Assembly: GCF_002262935.1 (NCBI RefSeq) | Contig: NZ_NPIA01000008.1 | Location: forward strand, 1-64,000 | Origin: Lottiidibacillus patelloidae | GTDB taxonomy: Bacteria; Bacillota; Bacilli; Bacillales; SA5d-4 | Length of the DNA: 64,000 nt | Direction: 5' to 3' | Part shown: piece after piece, positions 8,917 through 17,523 of the stretch | How positions within the stretch are numbered: position 1 is the first letter of the stretch | Layout: every line of letters begins with the position of its first letter | Made by a program: the position numbers and the translations under genes | Notes under the pieces: generated by a model | The model's input: only the letters and a program-made list of their open reading frames with translations | What the model was told of the DNA's origin: nothing | Databases searched by the model: none

Positions 8917-9090
8917 AAGATTTTAATACTCCTTTAAATACTCCTCTTGCAAGTAAACATATTACCATAAGTATAGTTTTCCGAAAACAAGAAACACCTT
9001 TTCATAGTATGACACATCTAGTGAATGATAACTCAAAGAAACACTACTAGAGCATAATTAATTGGGCTTGGACATTTTAAAGCTCAAGAA

Positions 9091-9162
9091 AGACAATGTT
9101 TGTGAGTATGCTAAATGTATAGCATACTCACAAATAGAAGTACAATTACATACACATTGTCT
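9091..9162. repeat. Nested perfect hairpin between nifZ and the deacetylase
   Basis: TTTGTGAGTATGCTA (9099-9113) and its exact reverse complement (9120-9134) form a 15-bp stem with a 6-base loop. A second pair, AGACAATG (9091-9098) with CATTGTCT (9155-9162), encloses it, with 20 unpaired bases on one side. It lies just past the deacetylase stop and may act as its terminator, though the U-run is poor. The remainder of 8917-9172 shows nothing else. Confidence 0.65.
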
Positions 9163-9172
9163 TATCAATCAT

Positions 9173-10150
9173 TTATTTTAGGTAATTAGCTAACTCACCC
9201 ATGTTTATACTTTCCATTCCATATTTTTTCTGCATCTTTTTATAATGCAATAGAACTTCTTCCAAAAACTTTATATTATATTCTAAATTTGTTCCAAAGT
9301 TATGAGGGTGCCACCATAAGTGATATATTTCTTTATGTTTTGCTGCATACGTTATATTCTTTTTTATGCGATAAAGGCGTAGTTTTTCAAGGAAGCTGAG
9401 GCTTTTACTATATGGACGTAAAAACCGACTTGCAGGAAGGTTAATAAGAGGTTCTCTGCTAATGTCACTTACCTTATAAGTGTGATGTCCTGTTAAGTTA
9501 AAATAGGCATCAAGAAAACGAACACCCCGTTTCCAAAGCTTATTTTCTAGTTTGTTACTTGCTCGGTAAATCAAGGAATTTTCATTTCCACGATAACATG
9601 TAATACCAAAATCTTTACATATTTCTAAATAACTAGAATTAACTTGGTTCCGAGGGAAAATTAAGGAACTCATTTTAATTCCTTCATCATTGGCAACCTT
9701 AAAGGCAGCTTTTAAATCTTCCTTAAAACTTGCCTTCGTTTGACCAGGTTCTAAGCAATAGTAATGGGAAAAAGTGTGGGTAGCGATTTCTTGATTTGGA
9801 GTGTTTTTTATTAATTGAATTAGTGGGTAGGCAAAAAGCGTAGTGTCTCCATGCTTTCCTTGCTTTGCTAAAACCTTCAAATCTTCGTATGGGGATAAGT
9901 TTTTATCTTGATAATTGGGTAGTACTAAGGGGATTTGTTTCAGAAGTTGTTCTCCATTTTTGAAAAAAAGAAAACCAACGGTGGCCCATGTGGAGTGGAT
10001 CTCATATTTATTAAATAAAGCTAACATTTTTGGGACTGCTTGTTGAACTCCAATTAAATTATTATAATACTGTTCCAATGTCCAAATATCTCGAATGCCC
10101 CAGTAAAGTTCGAAATCTAGAGAAATAATGAATTTACCATTTTTATTAAT
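9173..10150 (-). CDS. Polysaccharide deacetylase family protein, start codon irregular
   Basis: A NodB-like carbohydrate deacetylase. The first ordinary start is TTG at 10078, but the same frame continues upstream and encodes FIISLDFELYWGIRD, whose DFE is the conserved metal-binding and catalytic motif of the family. The second motif is ATHTFSHYY, and HLWWHPHNFG lies near the C terminus. The only in-frame candidate before the stop at 10157 is ATT at 10150, seven bases after a near-perfect ribosome binding site (AAAGGTGGTGA). Alternatively a 1-base insertion in an A-run separates GTG codons at 10158-10163 from this frame. It follows the GNAT gene by about 50 bp and probably acts with it on an envelope glycan (inference). 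Confidence 0.75.
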   Translation of the reverse strand: MNKNGKFIISLDFELYWGIRDIWTLEQYYNNLIGVQQAVPKMLALFNKYEIHSTWATVGFLFFKNGEQLLKQIPLVLPNYQDKNLSPYEDLKVLAKQGKHGDTTLFAYPLIQLIKNTPNQEIATHTFSHYYCLEPGQTKASFKEDLKAAFKVANDEGIKMSSLIFPRNQVNSSYLEICKDFGITCYRGNENSLIYRASNKLENKLWKRGVRFLDAYFNLTGHHTYKVSDISREPLINLPASRFLRPYSKSLSFLEKLRLYRIKKNITYAAKHKEIYHLWWHPHNFGTNLEYNIKFLEEVLLHYKKMQKKYGMESINMGELANYLK

Positions 10151-10203
10151 TTTTCTTCACCACCTTTAAGCATGTGAAATAAATGGTTTACTTGCACCCC
10201 GGG

Positions 10204-11883
10204 TTATTTACCATTCTTCTTTGATTTTCTATTAATTACTTTCCAAAGAGGGCTTTTTCGTGTAGCTAATTCATTAATTAACTTCTGTTGTTGGCTAGTC
10301 ACACTGATTATTATCTGCTCACACTGCTCGTTAGTTTGGATAGCATCCAGTAATAAGGAGTAATGATCTTCCTCTTTTGTCTCATTAATCACTTTTAAAT
10401 CATAAATAAACTTCCTATTATTAGATAAATTTTCTTTATGTGAAATATCGTCAATTTCAATGAATTGTTCATTTAACCAATACGAGGCGATATTAATATT
10501 ATCCTTCTCTACTAGAAAGCAATATTGCTTCTTATACCATCTTGAAACGATATCGGTTTTTTCCATTTTATAGAGGGAACATAATGTTTCTAAGTCATTA
10601 ATCTTTGCCTTTTTTATCCTTAATGTTTTACTTTCTGGATAGTTAACTGCCATTAAATTGTACAAAAAATAATCTTTCTTACGCATACTCTTCGTTAAAG
10701 GATTACGAAATAATTTCCTCATTGAATTTTTTATTCCGATACTTTTGAATTGATTATTTAATTCGCGGATTGTTGTTCGTATTTTTCCTAACGTATTTCG
10801 CTTAAAAAGAACAACCATTCTATTTTTCTTTAATTTATATATGATTGATTCTTTCATTGACGTTAAGTAATAGTAAAATTTCGCCTTAGCACTATTAGAA
10901 GGGAAGACAAATTTCGCGGCAAAGTCTTCACCATTGTTCCAATCAAACTTGTATGGTTCATATCCAATACTTAAATCAAATAACCTTAATTGCATTTCTT
11001 CACATTTTTTAATTTCTTCTTTCAAAACAATTCTCCCAGGGCTAAAAATTCCAAAGTCATCGTCATGTGCCGATATATAAAAAACATATCTATCCGCACA
11101 AATAAAACCATACATAAAGCCAATAATTTCACGATCTACCGTTAACGTGTTAACAACCGTTTGAAATGATGAATTAGAATTTTCTAGTAAGTGTTTAAAA
11201 AATTGTTTTGTTTTACCTACTGAAAAGCCACTTGTATCCATCTTGTTTCTCCATCTCTTTGCGTGTAATGCAAAAATAGTATCTATTTTTTTTGTAGCTA
11301 GCGGTTGAAATGATACATCCCCAACATGGTGAAGTTTATTTTCCCTTCGATTTAAACCATGTTTTTTTTGTCTTGGCTTTAAATATTCCTTAAAGTTAAT
11401 AGCGTTATAATTGAGAAATGGCGCAATTATTTCTCCTTGAAAAAAGGGGATATTTCGTCGATTTAATTCTCGTTGTAAAATATCAGGTGTTTGCTTACTA
11501 TTCAATAAACCGTGTAAATTATATATTGCTTTAAGTTTTGAAGAAAAAATTGAATCTAAAAAAATCTTAAGCGCATTTTCTCTACATTCATCTGTAACCA
11601 CTATATCCATATAGTTTGATTGACCAAAGCCAATAAAAAAAATCTCTTCAATATACTTTTTCTTTCGTTTCATTAAAGGTAAAAAAGCAATTATTTCATT
11701 TTCGTCCCGCAACACTTTAACGTGCAACTTTTTGTCTTCTCCGAAATAGTCCCACCATGTTTTTATCCAATCGAACGTTAAGAAAGGGTTATTATTATTA
11801 TTTTTCTTGAGTATCTCATCCCAAGCTTCTCGATATATTTCCAACTGTTTCATAGATGTAACTAGCTGTATCTGCAAATTCAT
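10204..11883 (-). CDS. GNAT-superfamily acyltransferase (BioF2/CelD-like), long form
   Basis: A 559-residue cytosolic-looking protein. Residues about 15-340 match the CelD/BcsL (acetyltransf_6) architecture seen in proteins linked to exopolysaccharide synthesis (FDWIKTWWDYFG, KRWRNKMDTSGFS, LFDLSIGYEPYKFDWNNG). The region after about 395 (LRIKKAKINDLETLCSLYK) looks like a second, diverged GNAT-type domain. The upstream TTG at 11895 is rejected because GGAGGGG lies inside that extension; the ATG at 11883 is the better start. It is the first gene of a two-gene unit with the deacetylase. The donor and acceptor are unknown. Confidence 0.78.
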   Translation of the reverse strand: MNLQIQLVTSMKQLEIYREAWDEILKKNNNNNPFLTFDWIKTWWDYFGEDKKLHVKVLRDENEIIAFLPLMKRKKKYIEEIFFIGFGQSNYMDIVVTDECRENALKIFLDSIFSSKLKAIYNLHGLLNSKQTPDILQRELNRRNIPFFQGEIIAPFLNYNAINFKEYLKPRQKKHGLNRRENKLHHVGDVSFQPLATKKIDTIFALHAKRWRNKMDTSGFSVGKTKQFFKHLLENSNSSFQTVVNTLTVDREIIGFMYGFICADRYVFYISAHDDDFGIFSPGRIVLKEEIKKCEEMQLRLFDLSIGYEPYKFDWNNGEDFAAKFVFPSNSAKAKFYYYLTSMKESIIYKLKKNRMVVLFKRNTLGKIRTTIRELNNQFKSIGIKNSMRKLFRNPLTKSMRKKDYFLYNLMAVNYPESKTLRIKKAKINDLETLCSLYKMEKTDIVSRWYKKQYCFLVEKDNINIASYWLNEQFIEIDDISHKENLSNNRKFIYDLKVINETKEEDHYSLLLDAIQTNEQCEQIIISVTSQQQKLINELATRKSPLWKVINRKSKKNGK

Positions 11884-11978
11884 TTTCCCCTCCAAAAGTA
11901 CGCTAATTTTTTACACTTCTATTTATTAAGTTATTACGTGCTATGCATACTTGTGACGGTTCAGCTGTTAATGCAAAA

Positions 11979-12006
11979 AACCCATTAGATTATAGTCTAA
12001 TGGGTT
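11979..12006 (-). terminator. Terminator overlapping the ezrA stop
   Basis: AACCCATTAGA and TCTAATGGGTT form an 11-bp stem with a 6-base loop; the ezrA stop codon lies in the stem. The minus strand continues in TTTTTTGC. Confidence 0.87.
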
Positions 12007-13694
12007 TGTGCTAACATAGTATTGTTTTCAATTTGCTCAATTATTTCTGGTTTCACGTTTTCTAAAACTTCTTTTGCAATAAGGTACGCCTCACCATAAT
12101 TATAAGAACGGAATTCATTTTCTGCTTCTTCGAGTTTTAAAGCAATTTTTTCATTTCTGCTTCGGAAGCGATTAGCATACTGAATATATTTTTCTGTTAA
12201 CTGTGCATGCTTAATTAAAAGTTCTGTTTTATCATAGCTTTTTTCAACTTGTGTCACTGCCTCTACCAACAGTTGATTTATTACGCTCATTTGCAATGGT
12301 GATTTATTTAATTGTTCGTATACTTCCATTATCTTTTCTTCCGTATACTCCATATCATTTAAATAGCTTTCTGGAATACCTGGTATGTTGCTTCGTTCTA
12401 TTAAACGATTTGATTTTATTAGTTTCTTTCTAATTTTAGCTAATGTTTCTTTTGCGTAAATTTCATCTTTTCTCAACGTATGCAACATTTCTTGAAAAGC
12501 ACTTTGAGATTGATTTAGTTCTAATGCTCTTTCTTTAATATCTTGCATTTCTCGATAAAGGTCTGTAAATCCTTTATCATTTTCATTAACATGGTGAGAA
12601 AGTTTTTCTAATCGATTCATTAACTCGGTAAATTCTTCTTCTAATTTCACAGAAGCATGTAAATCATCAATGTCTATGTGATAACTTCTTTTTACGCTTT
12701 CTGTATCCATTTTAAGTGCACTTAATTTTTCTGAAGCGTCTGCTAATAATTGCTTTACATCATTAAGCCCATTCGTAACATAATGTTTTGCTTTTGCTTC
12801 GTCTTCTAAAACTTCATACGAAGCATCGATTTTTTCTTGCAAGTCCTTAATACTTTCTATTGCTTGGTCAATATCTGCACTAGCTAAATGTTTCTTTATC
12901 TTTTTGATACCTGCATGGTATAGAGCTAGATCATTTTCAACAGAAGTATGTTGTAAATAAAAGCCTTCTTTTAACATTTGTTCAAAGCCTTCTTTTAAAG
13001 ATCGCAACTCATTAGGAATATTTTTTTGTATTTGCTCATTTACGTTCGGCGCAAGTTCCATTTTTCGCTTTAAGTTTAATAATTGCGTTTTCACTTCAGT
13101 TAGTTTTTGTCTTGCTTCAATGATTAATCCTTCTTCACTCATGACAGTAAACTGTTGGAACTTTTCCTTTATGTTCGCGAGCTCCGTTTCAAAATATAAA
13201 ATAGCTGTACCGAATGTTTCATGGTTTGTCATTATCTCATTTTTTACTTCTGTAAGGAGGGCACTCACTTCTTGCTCTTCAATCACATTTTGCTCACCAC
13301 TGTTAATTAACGTATCAATTTCAGTAGTTATATCGTTCATCACTTCTTCAATGGAAGCTAATTTTTTATTATTTTTATTAATTAACTGCTGTGCTTTTCT
13401 AAACTGGTAACGATCAATAGCTTCTTCAATATCAAACAACAATTCCTCAGCTTCAGGAAATTGAATATTGACGATGTCCTCCCATTGACTTTTCCATTGT
13501 TCTACAGACATCTCTGTTTGTTTACTAGCACTTAGTTCTTTTAACTTTGCAATTTCATTCACTAGTGGTCTATTCATTAATTGAATTTTCCAAGCTTCTA
13601 AACGATCTACTTCTTTATACAGTCTTTTTCGATAAAAAGAACTAATTATACCAATCGCTAAAATTAATATAATTAGTACAATCAGCCATACCAT
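11997..13694 (-). CDS. ezrA: Septation ring regulator EzrA
   Basis: A 565-residue membrane-anchored protein that interacts with FtsZ, prevents extra polar Z-rings and joins the divisome. One N-terminal transmembrane segment (about 2-20, LIVLIILILAIGIISSF) is followed by a short basic stretch and a long, almost wholly helical coiled-coil region made of spectrin-like repeats. The conserved QNR-type patch near the C terminus is seen as QYANRFRSRNEK (about 505-516). The length is normal (B. subtilis about 562). The refZ gene next to it also acts on FtsZ. Confidence 0.96.
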   Translation of the reverse strand: MVWLIVLIILILAIGIISSFYRKRLYKEVDRLEAWKIQLMNRPLVNEIAKLKELSASKQTEMSVEQWKSQWEDIVNIQFPEAEELLFDIEEAIDRYQFRKAQQLINKNNKKLASIEEVMNDITTEIDTLINSGEQNVIEEQEVSALLTEVKNEIMTNHETFGTAILYFETELANIKEKFQQFTVMSEEGLIIEARQKLTEVKTQLLNLKRKMELAPNVNEQIQKNIPNELRSLKEGFEQMLKEGFYLQHTSVENDLALYHAGIKKIKKHLASADIDQAIESIKDLQEKIDASYEVLEDEAKAKHYVTNGLNDVKQLLADASEKLSALKMDTESVKRSYHIDIDDLHASVKLEEEFTELMNRLEKLSHHVNENDKGFTDLYREMQDIKERALELNQSQSAFQEMLHTLRKDEIYAKETLAKIRKKLIKSNRLIERSNIPGIPESYLNDMEYTEEKIMEVYEQLNKSPLQMSVINQLLVEAVTQVEKSYDKTELLIKHAQLTEKYIQYANRFRSRNEKIALKLEEAENEFRSYNYGEAYLIAKEVLENVKPEIIEQIENNTMLAQTH

Positions 13695-13836
13695 CGATGA
13701 AATCCCCCTTAAAACATGTACCTATCACTAATTAGTTTATTTTTCATTAAATAAAAGATTTTATTATTAATACCTAATAATACCATGATATATCGACATA
13801 TTGTTACCATAATTCAACGTTTTTCCAAAAAAAGTG

Positions 13837-14442
13837 TTATTTTCTGCAAAAGTATGTCTCAATGACATCACTGACATAATTAAAATAGTCATTTTTGAAT
13901 GATTCGTCTTCTAAATTAATGTAAAAGTTCTCTCGCATATATTGCGGATGCAAGAATGGCATTATTATTAAATTCCGTATATGCATGACACCGAAGTCAA
14001 CCTGCATTTCTTTGAAAATACCGTCTTCTATTCCAATTTCTAGAAGTTGCTCTAGTAAGTATTTCTCTTTCATTAAATATGTTGTCATTACTTCACGAAC
14101 TAGCATCGTATCAATTGTCATTTCGCGATGAACAAAGCGAGACAAATAATCATGATTTTCTTGATATTTTAATAATCTAAATACCGCATCTTTTAAACAA
14201 GTTGCCGCATCAGTATCTTCATTATTTAAAGCATCGCTAAGTTCTTTCAAGTAGCCTTCATAAAAACTTGCTAGTAAATGTTCTAGTAACCCTTTTTTTC
14301 CACCGAAATAATAGGATACTAAAGCAATGTTAACTTCAGCAGTTTTCGCAATCTCCCTGACAGATGTTCCGTCATACCCTTTCACATTAAATAAGGATAT
14401 TGCAGCCTCAATAACTTTTTGTTTTGTCTTTAATCCCTTCAT
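13837..14442 (-). CDS. refZ: TetR-family division regulator RefZ
   Basis: A 201-residue TetR-type DNA-binding protein. The N-terminal HTH (about 10-55, GTSVREIAKTAEVNIALVSYYFGGKKGLLEHL) is characteristic, and its sequence and its position between ezrA and ytsP match B. subtilis RefZ (YttP). RefZ is made early in sporulation, binds sites near the origin and affects FtsZ positioning and chromosome capture. The C-terminal two thirds is the helical dimer domain. Its operators cannot be identified confidently here. It is divergent from ytsP. Confidence 0.93.
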   Translation of the reverse strand: MKGLKTKQKVIEAAISLFNVKGYDGTSVREIAKTAEVNIALVSYYFGGKKGLLEHLLASFYEGYLKELSDALNNEDTDAATCLKDAVFRLLKYQENHDYLSRFVHREMTIDTMLVREVMTTYLMKEKYLLEQLLEIGIEDGIFKEMQVDFGVMHIRNLIIMPFLHPQYMRENFYINLEDESFKNDYFNYVSDVIETYFCRK

Positions 14443-14571
14443 TGTCGAACCACCTCAAATAACATTACATTATGTATAATTCTATAGAAATTTGTAAAAT
14501 CCTTTTTCATATGATTTTTTTCATTCTTTTGATATTATAGATGAAATAAACTTTTACTTGGAGGTTATTAA

Positions 14572-15051
14572 ATGTTTCAGACAGAAAAATACGAAGGCAG
14601 TAGAACTGATCAATATAAATTAGTTATTAAGCAGTTGCATGCATTATTAGATGGAGAAACGAACCGAATCGCAAACTTAGCAAATGCTTCGGCATTGCTA
14701 AATCAATTTTTAGATGATGTGAACTGGGTAGGTTTTTATGTGCTCGAAGGTCAACAACTAGTGCTCGGACCTTTCCAAGGTCTTCCGGCTTGTGTGCGTA
14801 TTCCAATTGGTAAAGGTGTATGTGGTACTTCTGCACAAGAAGAAAGAACAATCTTAGTGGAAGATGTACACCAATTTCCAGGTCACATTGCTTGTGATGC
14901 AGCTACAAGGTCTGAAATTGTAATACCAATTATTAAGGATGGAAAACTACTAGGTGTTTTAGATATCGATAGCCCTTCTTTAAACCGCTTTGATGAAGTA
15001 GATCAACATTACCTAGAAGCATTTGTAAATGAATTAATTACTCACTTATAA
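14572..15051 (+). CDS. ytsP: Free methionine-(R)-sulfoxide reductase, GAF-type
   Basis: A 159-residue single GAF-domain protein that reduces free methionine R-sulfoxide. Catalytic cysteines are placed as in the fRMsr family: in GPFQGLPACVRIPIGKGVCGTSA (two cysteines, about residues 84 and 94) and in HIACDAATRSEIVIPI (about 118). The start ATG follows TTGGAGGT. The position next to refZ equals that of ytsP in B. subtilis. It is monocistronic, with its own terminator immediately after the stop. Confidence 0.92.
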   Translation: MFQTEKYEGSRTDQYKLVIKQLHALLDGETNRIANLANASALLNQFLDDVNWVGFYVLEGQQLVLGPFQGLPACVRIPIGKGVCGTSAQEERTILVEDVHQFPGHIACDAATRSEIVIPIIKDGKLLGVLDIDSPSLNRFDEVDQHYLEAFVNELITHL

Positions 15052-15080
15052 AACTTGCCATCATGGCAAGTTTTTTTGTA
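15051..15080 (+). terminator. Terminator of ytsP
   Basis: AAACTTGCCA, TCA loop and TGGCAAGTTT form a 10-bp stem continued by T residues. Confidence 0.88.
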
Positions 15081-15164
15081 GAACTCTGCAGAATAAAAAG
15101 GTATAATTTACTAGTGGTATACAGTTAGAAAATTAAAAATACTTTTTTTGTGGGAGGGACCCGA

Positions 15165-15908
15165 ATGAATCACTTTTTTAGCAAAGAGGGGGGACTATCT
15201 TTTGAAGTATTTGGGATAGCTCATATCATCACAATCGCTACTTTAGTTTTTACAGCAATGATGATTTACTTTTTCCGGGTTAAATTACGTGGAGTTGTTT
15301 TAAATAAGGTCTTTCGTTTTGGTTTAGCAATCACTTTAATCCTTGTTCAGTTCTCCTTCTATTTTTGGCAGTTCTACCATAATCAAATTTCGTTACAAAC
15401 TAGCCTTCCACTAAATTTATGTGCAATCTCCATTTTTTTAGCTGCCTATATGTTATGGACAAAAAGTTACGCTCTCTTCGAAGTCCTTTACTTTTGGGCT
15501 TTAGCAGGGGCACTTCAAGCATACTTAACTCCCGAACTTTTCTACGGATACGACCATTTTAGATATTATCAATTTTTTATAGGGCACGGTCTTATTATCA
15601 TCGCACCGTTATTCATGTGCTTTATCCACCAATATCGACCTACTTTTCGTTCGTTAATAAAAGCATTTGTTACTATTAATCTCTACGCATTATTTGTTTA
15701 TTTCATTGATGTTTTAGTTGAGGCTAACTATTTATTACTTCGTCATAAGCCAAAAACTGATTCTCTTCTCGATTTCTTTGGTCCTTGGCCATACTATATA
15801 TTAGTGTTAGAAGTTGCAGCTATTATTTTATTTACTTTATTATATGTACCATTTTTATTTAGCAAAAATCAATCGAAAATAGAGCTAGAAAATGAACTAA
15901 ACTTATAA
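15165..15908 (+). CDS. TIGR02206/YwaF-like integral membrane protein
   Basis: A 247-residue protein with about seven hydrophobic helices, resembling the TIGR02206 family (YwaF in B. subtilis), whose function is unknown. Motifs typical of the family are seen: LPLNLCAISIFLAAY, WALAGALQAYLTPEL and HGLIIIAPLFM. An upstream GTG at 15150 is rejected because the GGGAGGG ribosome binding site lies within that extension; the ATG at 15165 follows it at suitable distance. It lies between ytsP and a convergent lyase gene. In B. subtilis this slot is held by dgcP. Confidence 0.85.
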   Translation: MNHFFSKEGGLSFEVFGIAHIITIATLVFTAMMIYFFRVKLRGVVLNKVFRFGLAITLILVQFSFYFWQFYHNQISLQTSLPLNLCAISIFLAAYMLWTKSYALFEVLYFWALAGALQAYLTPELFYGYDHFRYYQFFIGHGLIIIAPLFMCFIHQYRPTFRSLIKAFVTINLYALFVYFIDVLVEANYLLLRHKPKTDSLLDFFGPWPYYILVLEVAAIILFTLLYVPFLFSKNQSKIELENELNL

Positions 15909-15922
15909 AAATAAAAGCAAAA

Positions 15923-15961
15923 GTCCGACTTGTTCAGAATAGTATTCTGGACAAGTCGGAT
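15923..15961 (-). terminator. Terminator between ywaF-like gene and the lyase gene
   Basis: GTCCGACTTGTTCAGAAT pairs with TATTCTGGACAAGTCGGAT, interrupted by one mismatch. The minus-strand side is followed by TTTTGCTTTTATTTT, so it mainly serves the lyase gene; the plus side has a weak T-run. Confidence 0.82.
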
Positions 15962-15994
15962 TATTCGTGAAGCTCTTGTTGTATTCCCCTTTAC

Positions 15995-17176
15995 TTATAT
16001 TTGCTTTAACGCCTGCTCAATATCTTCCCATATATCATCAGAAGATTCTAATCCTAAAGATAACCTTAATAATGTATCTTTAATTCCCATCTTTTCACGA
16101 GTTTCTGCTGGAACTACCGAGTGGGTCATCGTTGCCGGATGTTGCACTAACGTTTCAGCATCTCCTAAACTAACTGCAATTTTAATTAAAGAGAGACTGT
16201 TCATAAATTTTTGCGCAGTTGCTTTATTACCTTTAATTTCAAAGCTTATTAATCCACCAGGTTTTTTCATTTGTTTGCTAGCAATTTCATAATCAGCAAA
16301 ATCTTTATCTCCCGGATAATAAATGCGCTCCACTTTTGGATGAGCCTTTAGTTTATCAGCAAGGATACTTGCATTATGACAATGACGATCCATCCTTACT
16401 GGTAACGTTTTTAAACCTCTAATTAATAACCAGGCATCAAATGGCGATATGACACCACCGATATCTTTTTGTGTTGTCATTGCCATATTTCCTAGAAAAT
16501 CTTCTTTCCCAACTACTATGCCCGCAATTACGTCCCCGTGACCACAAATATATTTTGTTGCACTATGGATAACAACATCACAACCAATTTGCAGAGGATT
16601 TTGCAAGTAAGGAGAACAAAATGTATTATCCACTACTACTGTTATATTCTTTTCTTTTGCTATTTTTACAACCATCTCAAGATCAATGCACGTCATTGTT
16701 GGATTTATCGGAGTTTCAACATATATTACAGTCGTTTCAGGGCGTATTGCCTTTCGTATACTGTCTTCCGTTTTCATAGCAATAAAATCATGTTCAATTG
16801 CATACTTTTCTTTCATTATTTGTAGTAAACCAAAAGTACAGCCGTAAATCCCTTCTGAGCAAAGAATGTGATCGCCTGTTTTTGTCAGTGATATCAAGGT
16901 TGCAGATACAGCTGCCATTCCAGATCCGAATGCTAAAGCTGCTTCGCCGCCTTCGATTGCTGCCATTCTCTCTTCTAAAACTTTGACAGTTGGATTACCT
17001 AGTCGCGAATAAATATAACCAGAATCTTCACCTGCAAAACGTTTTTCTCCTTGCTCGGCATTTGCAAAAGTAAATGTTGAAGTTTGGTATATCGGTGGTG
17101 TTAAGCTATCAAAATGTTTTCCTGAATCGTACCCTGCATGAATAATTTCAGTATCGAGATGTTTTTTCTTTTTCAT
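15995..17176 (-). CDS. Trans-sulfuration family PLP enzyme, probable methionine gamma-lyase
   Basis: A 393-residue enzyme of the Cys/Met metabolism PLP family. The PLP lysine lies in HSATKYICGHGDVIAG, and PLP phosphate contacts are in YSRLGNPT and AFGSGMAAVSA. The segment SEGIYGCTFGLLQ carries a cysteine after YG, as in methionine gamma-lyases, which split methionine into methanethiol, ammonia and 2-oxobutyrate. A cystathionine lyase activity cannot be excluded. The ATG at 17176 follows GGAGAG; the upstream ATG at 17191 has no good site. A cre operator lies 74 bp upstream, so control by CcpA is likely. Confidence 0.85.
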   Translation of the reverse strand: MKKKKHLDTEIIHAGYDSGKHFDSLTPPIYQTSTFTFANAEQGEKRFAGEDSGYIYSRLGNPTVKVLEERMAAIEGGEAALAFGSGMAAVSATLISLTKTGDHILCSEGIYGCTFGLLQIMKEKYAIEHDFIAMKTEDSIRKAIRPETTVIYVETPINPTMTCIDLEMVVKIAKEKNITVVVDNTFCSPYLQNPLQIGCDVVIHSATKYICGHGDVIAGIVVGKEDFLGNMAMTTQKDIGGVISPFDAWLLIRGLKTLPVRMDRHCHNASILADKLKAHPKVERIYYPGDKDFADYEIASKQMKKPGGLISFEIKGNKATAQKFMNSLSLIKIAVSLGDAETLVQHPATMTHSVVPAETREKMGIKDTLLRLSLGLESSDDIWEDIEQALKQI

Positions 17177-17249
17177 CAAAAGTCTCTCCATTCTCCAAAT
17201 TATATCTATGTCTGTATATATCTTCTATATTATGTTAATACTGTTAGTT

Positions 17250-17267
17250 TTGAAAGCGCTTTCTCAA
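17250..17267. promoter_or_regulatory. cre site (CcpA operator) of the lyase gene
   Basis: TTGAAAGCGCTTTCTCAA contains TGAAAGCGCTTTCT, which matches the cre consensus TGWAANCGNTWWCA except for the last base. It overlaps a candidate -35 (TTTCAA) whose -10 (TAATAT) is 17 bp downstream on the minus strand. That layout predicts repression by CcpA with a preferred carbon source. ccpA itself is in this window. Confidence 0.75.
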
Positions 17268-17289
17268 AAATGTATAGAAAGATTTTTTC

Positions 17290-17318
17290 TTGACTATTTC
17301 TTATATTCATCATATAAT
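17290..17318 (+). promoter_or_regulatory. Sigma-A promoter of rpsD
   Basis: TTGACT (17290-17295), a 17-bp spacer and TATAAT (17313-17318). Transcription should start near 17325, giving a leader of about 200 nt. Confidence 0.85.
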
Positions 17319-17324
17319 TGCCAT

Positions 17325-17523
17325 TGTGTAAAATAAGTACAGCAGTAATAATGGCATTTGTCCGTATTTTATCCCTCATTTCTTTATTGAACTGATGGTG
17401 CATCTTGTAACTTCTTGCTGTCGAGGCGAGGGTGCATGAAGGTAAAATACACAGAAGTCCTCTATTACAGCCTGCTAGTTTTTATTTTATGCAATAAAAA
17501 TAAAAACAGAGGAGGAGTCAATT
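17325..17523 (+). promoter_or_regulatory. rpsD 5' leader, probable S4 autoregulatory RNA
   Basis: In B. subtilis rpsD is repressed by its own product S4, which binds a structured leader that includes the ribosome binding site. The same arrangement is seen here: about 200 nt untranslated, GC-richer in the middle (TGCTGTCGAGGCGAGGGTGCATG). A hairpin of GTTTTTATTTTA with TAAAAATAAAAAC sits directly before AGAGGAGG of rpsD. Small reading frames in this stretch look spurious. Confidence 0.65.
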
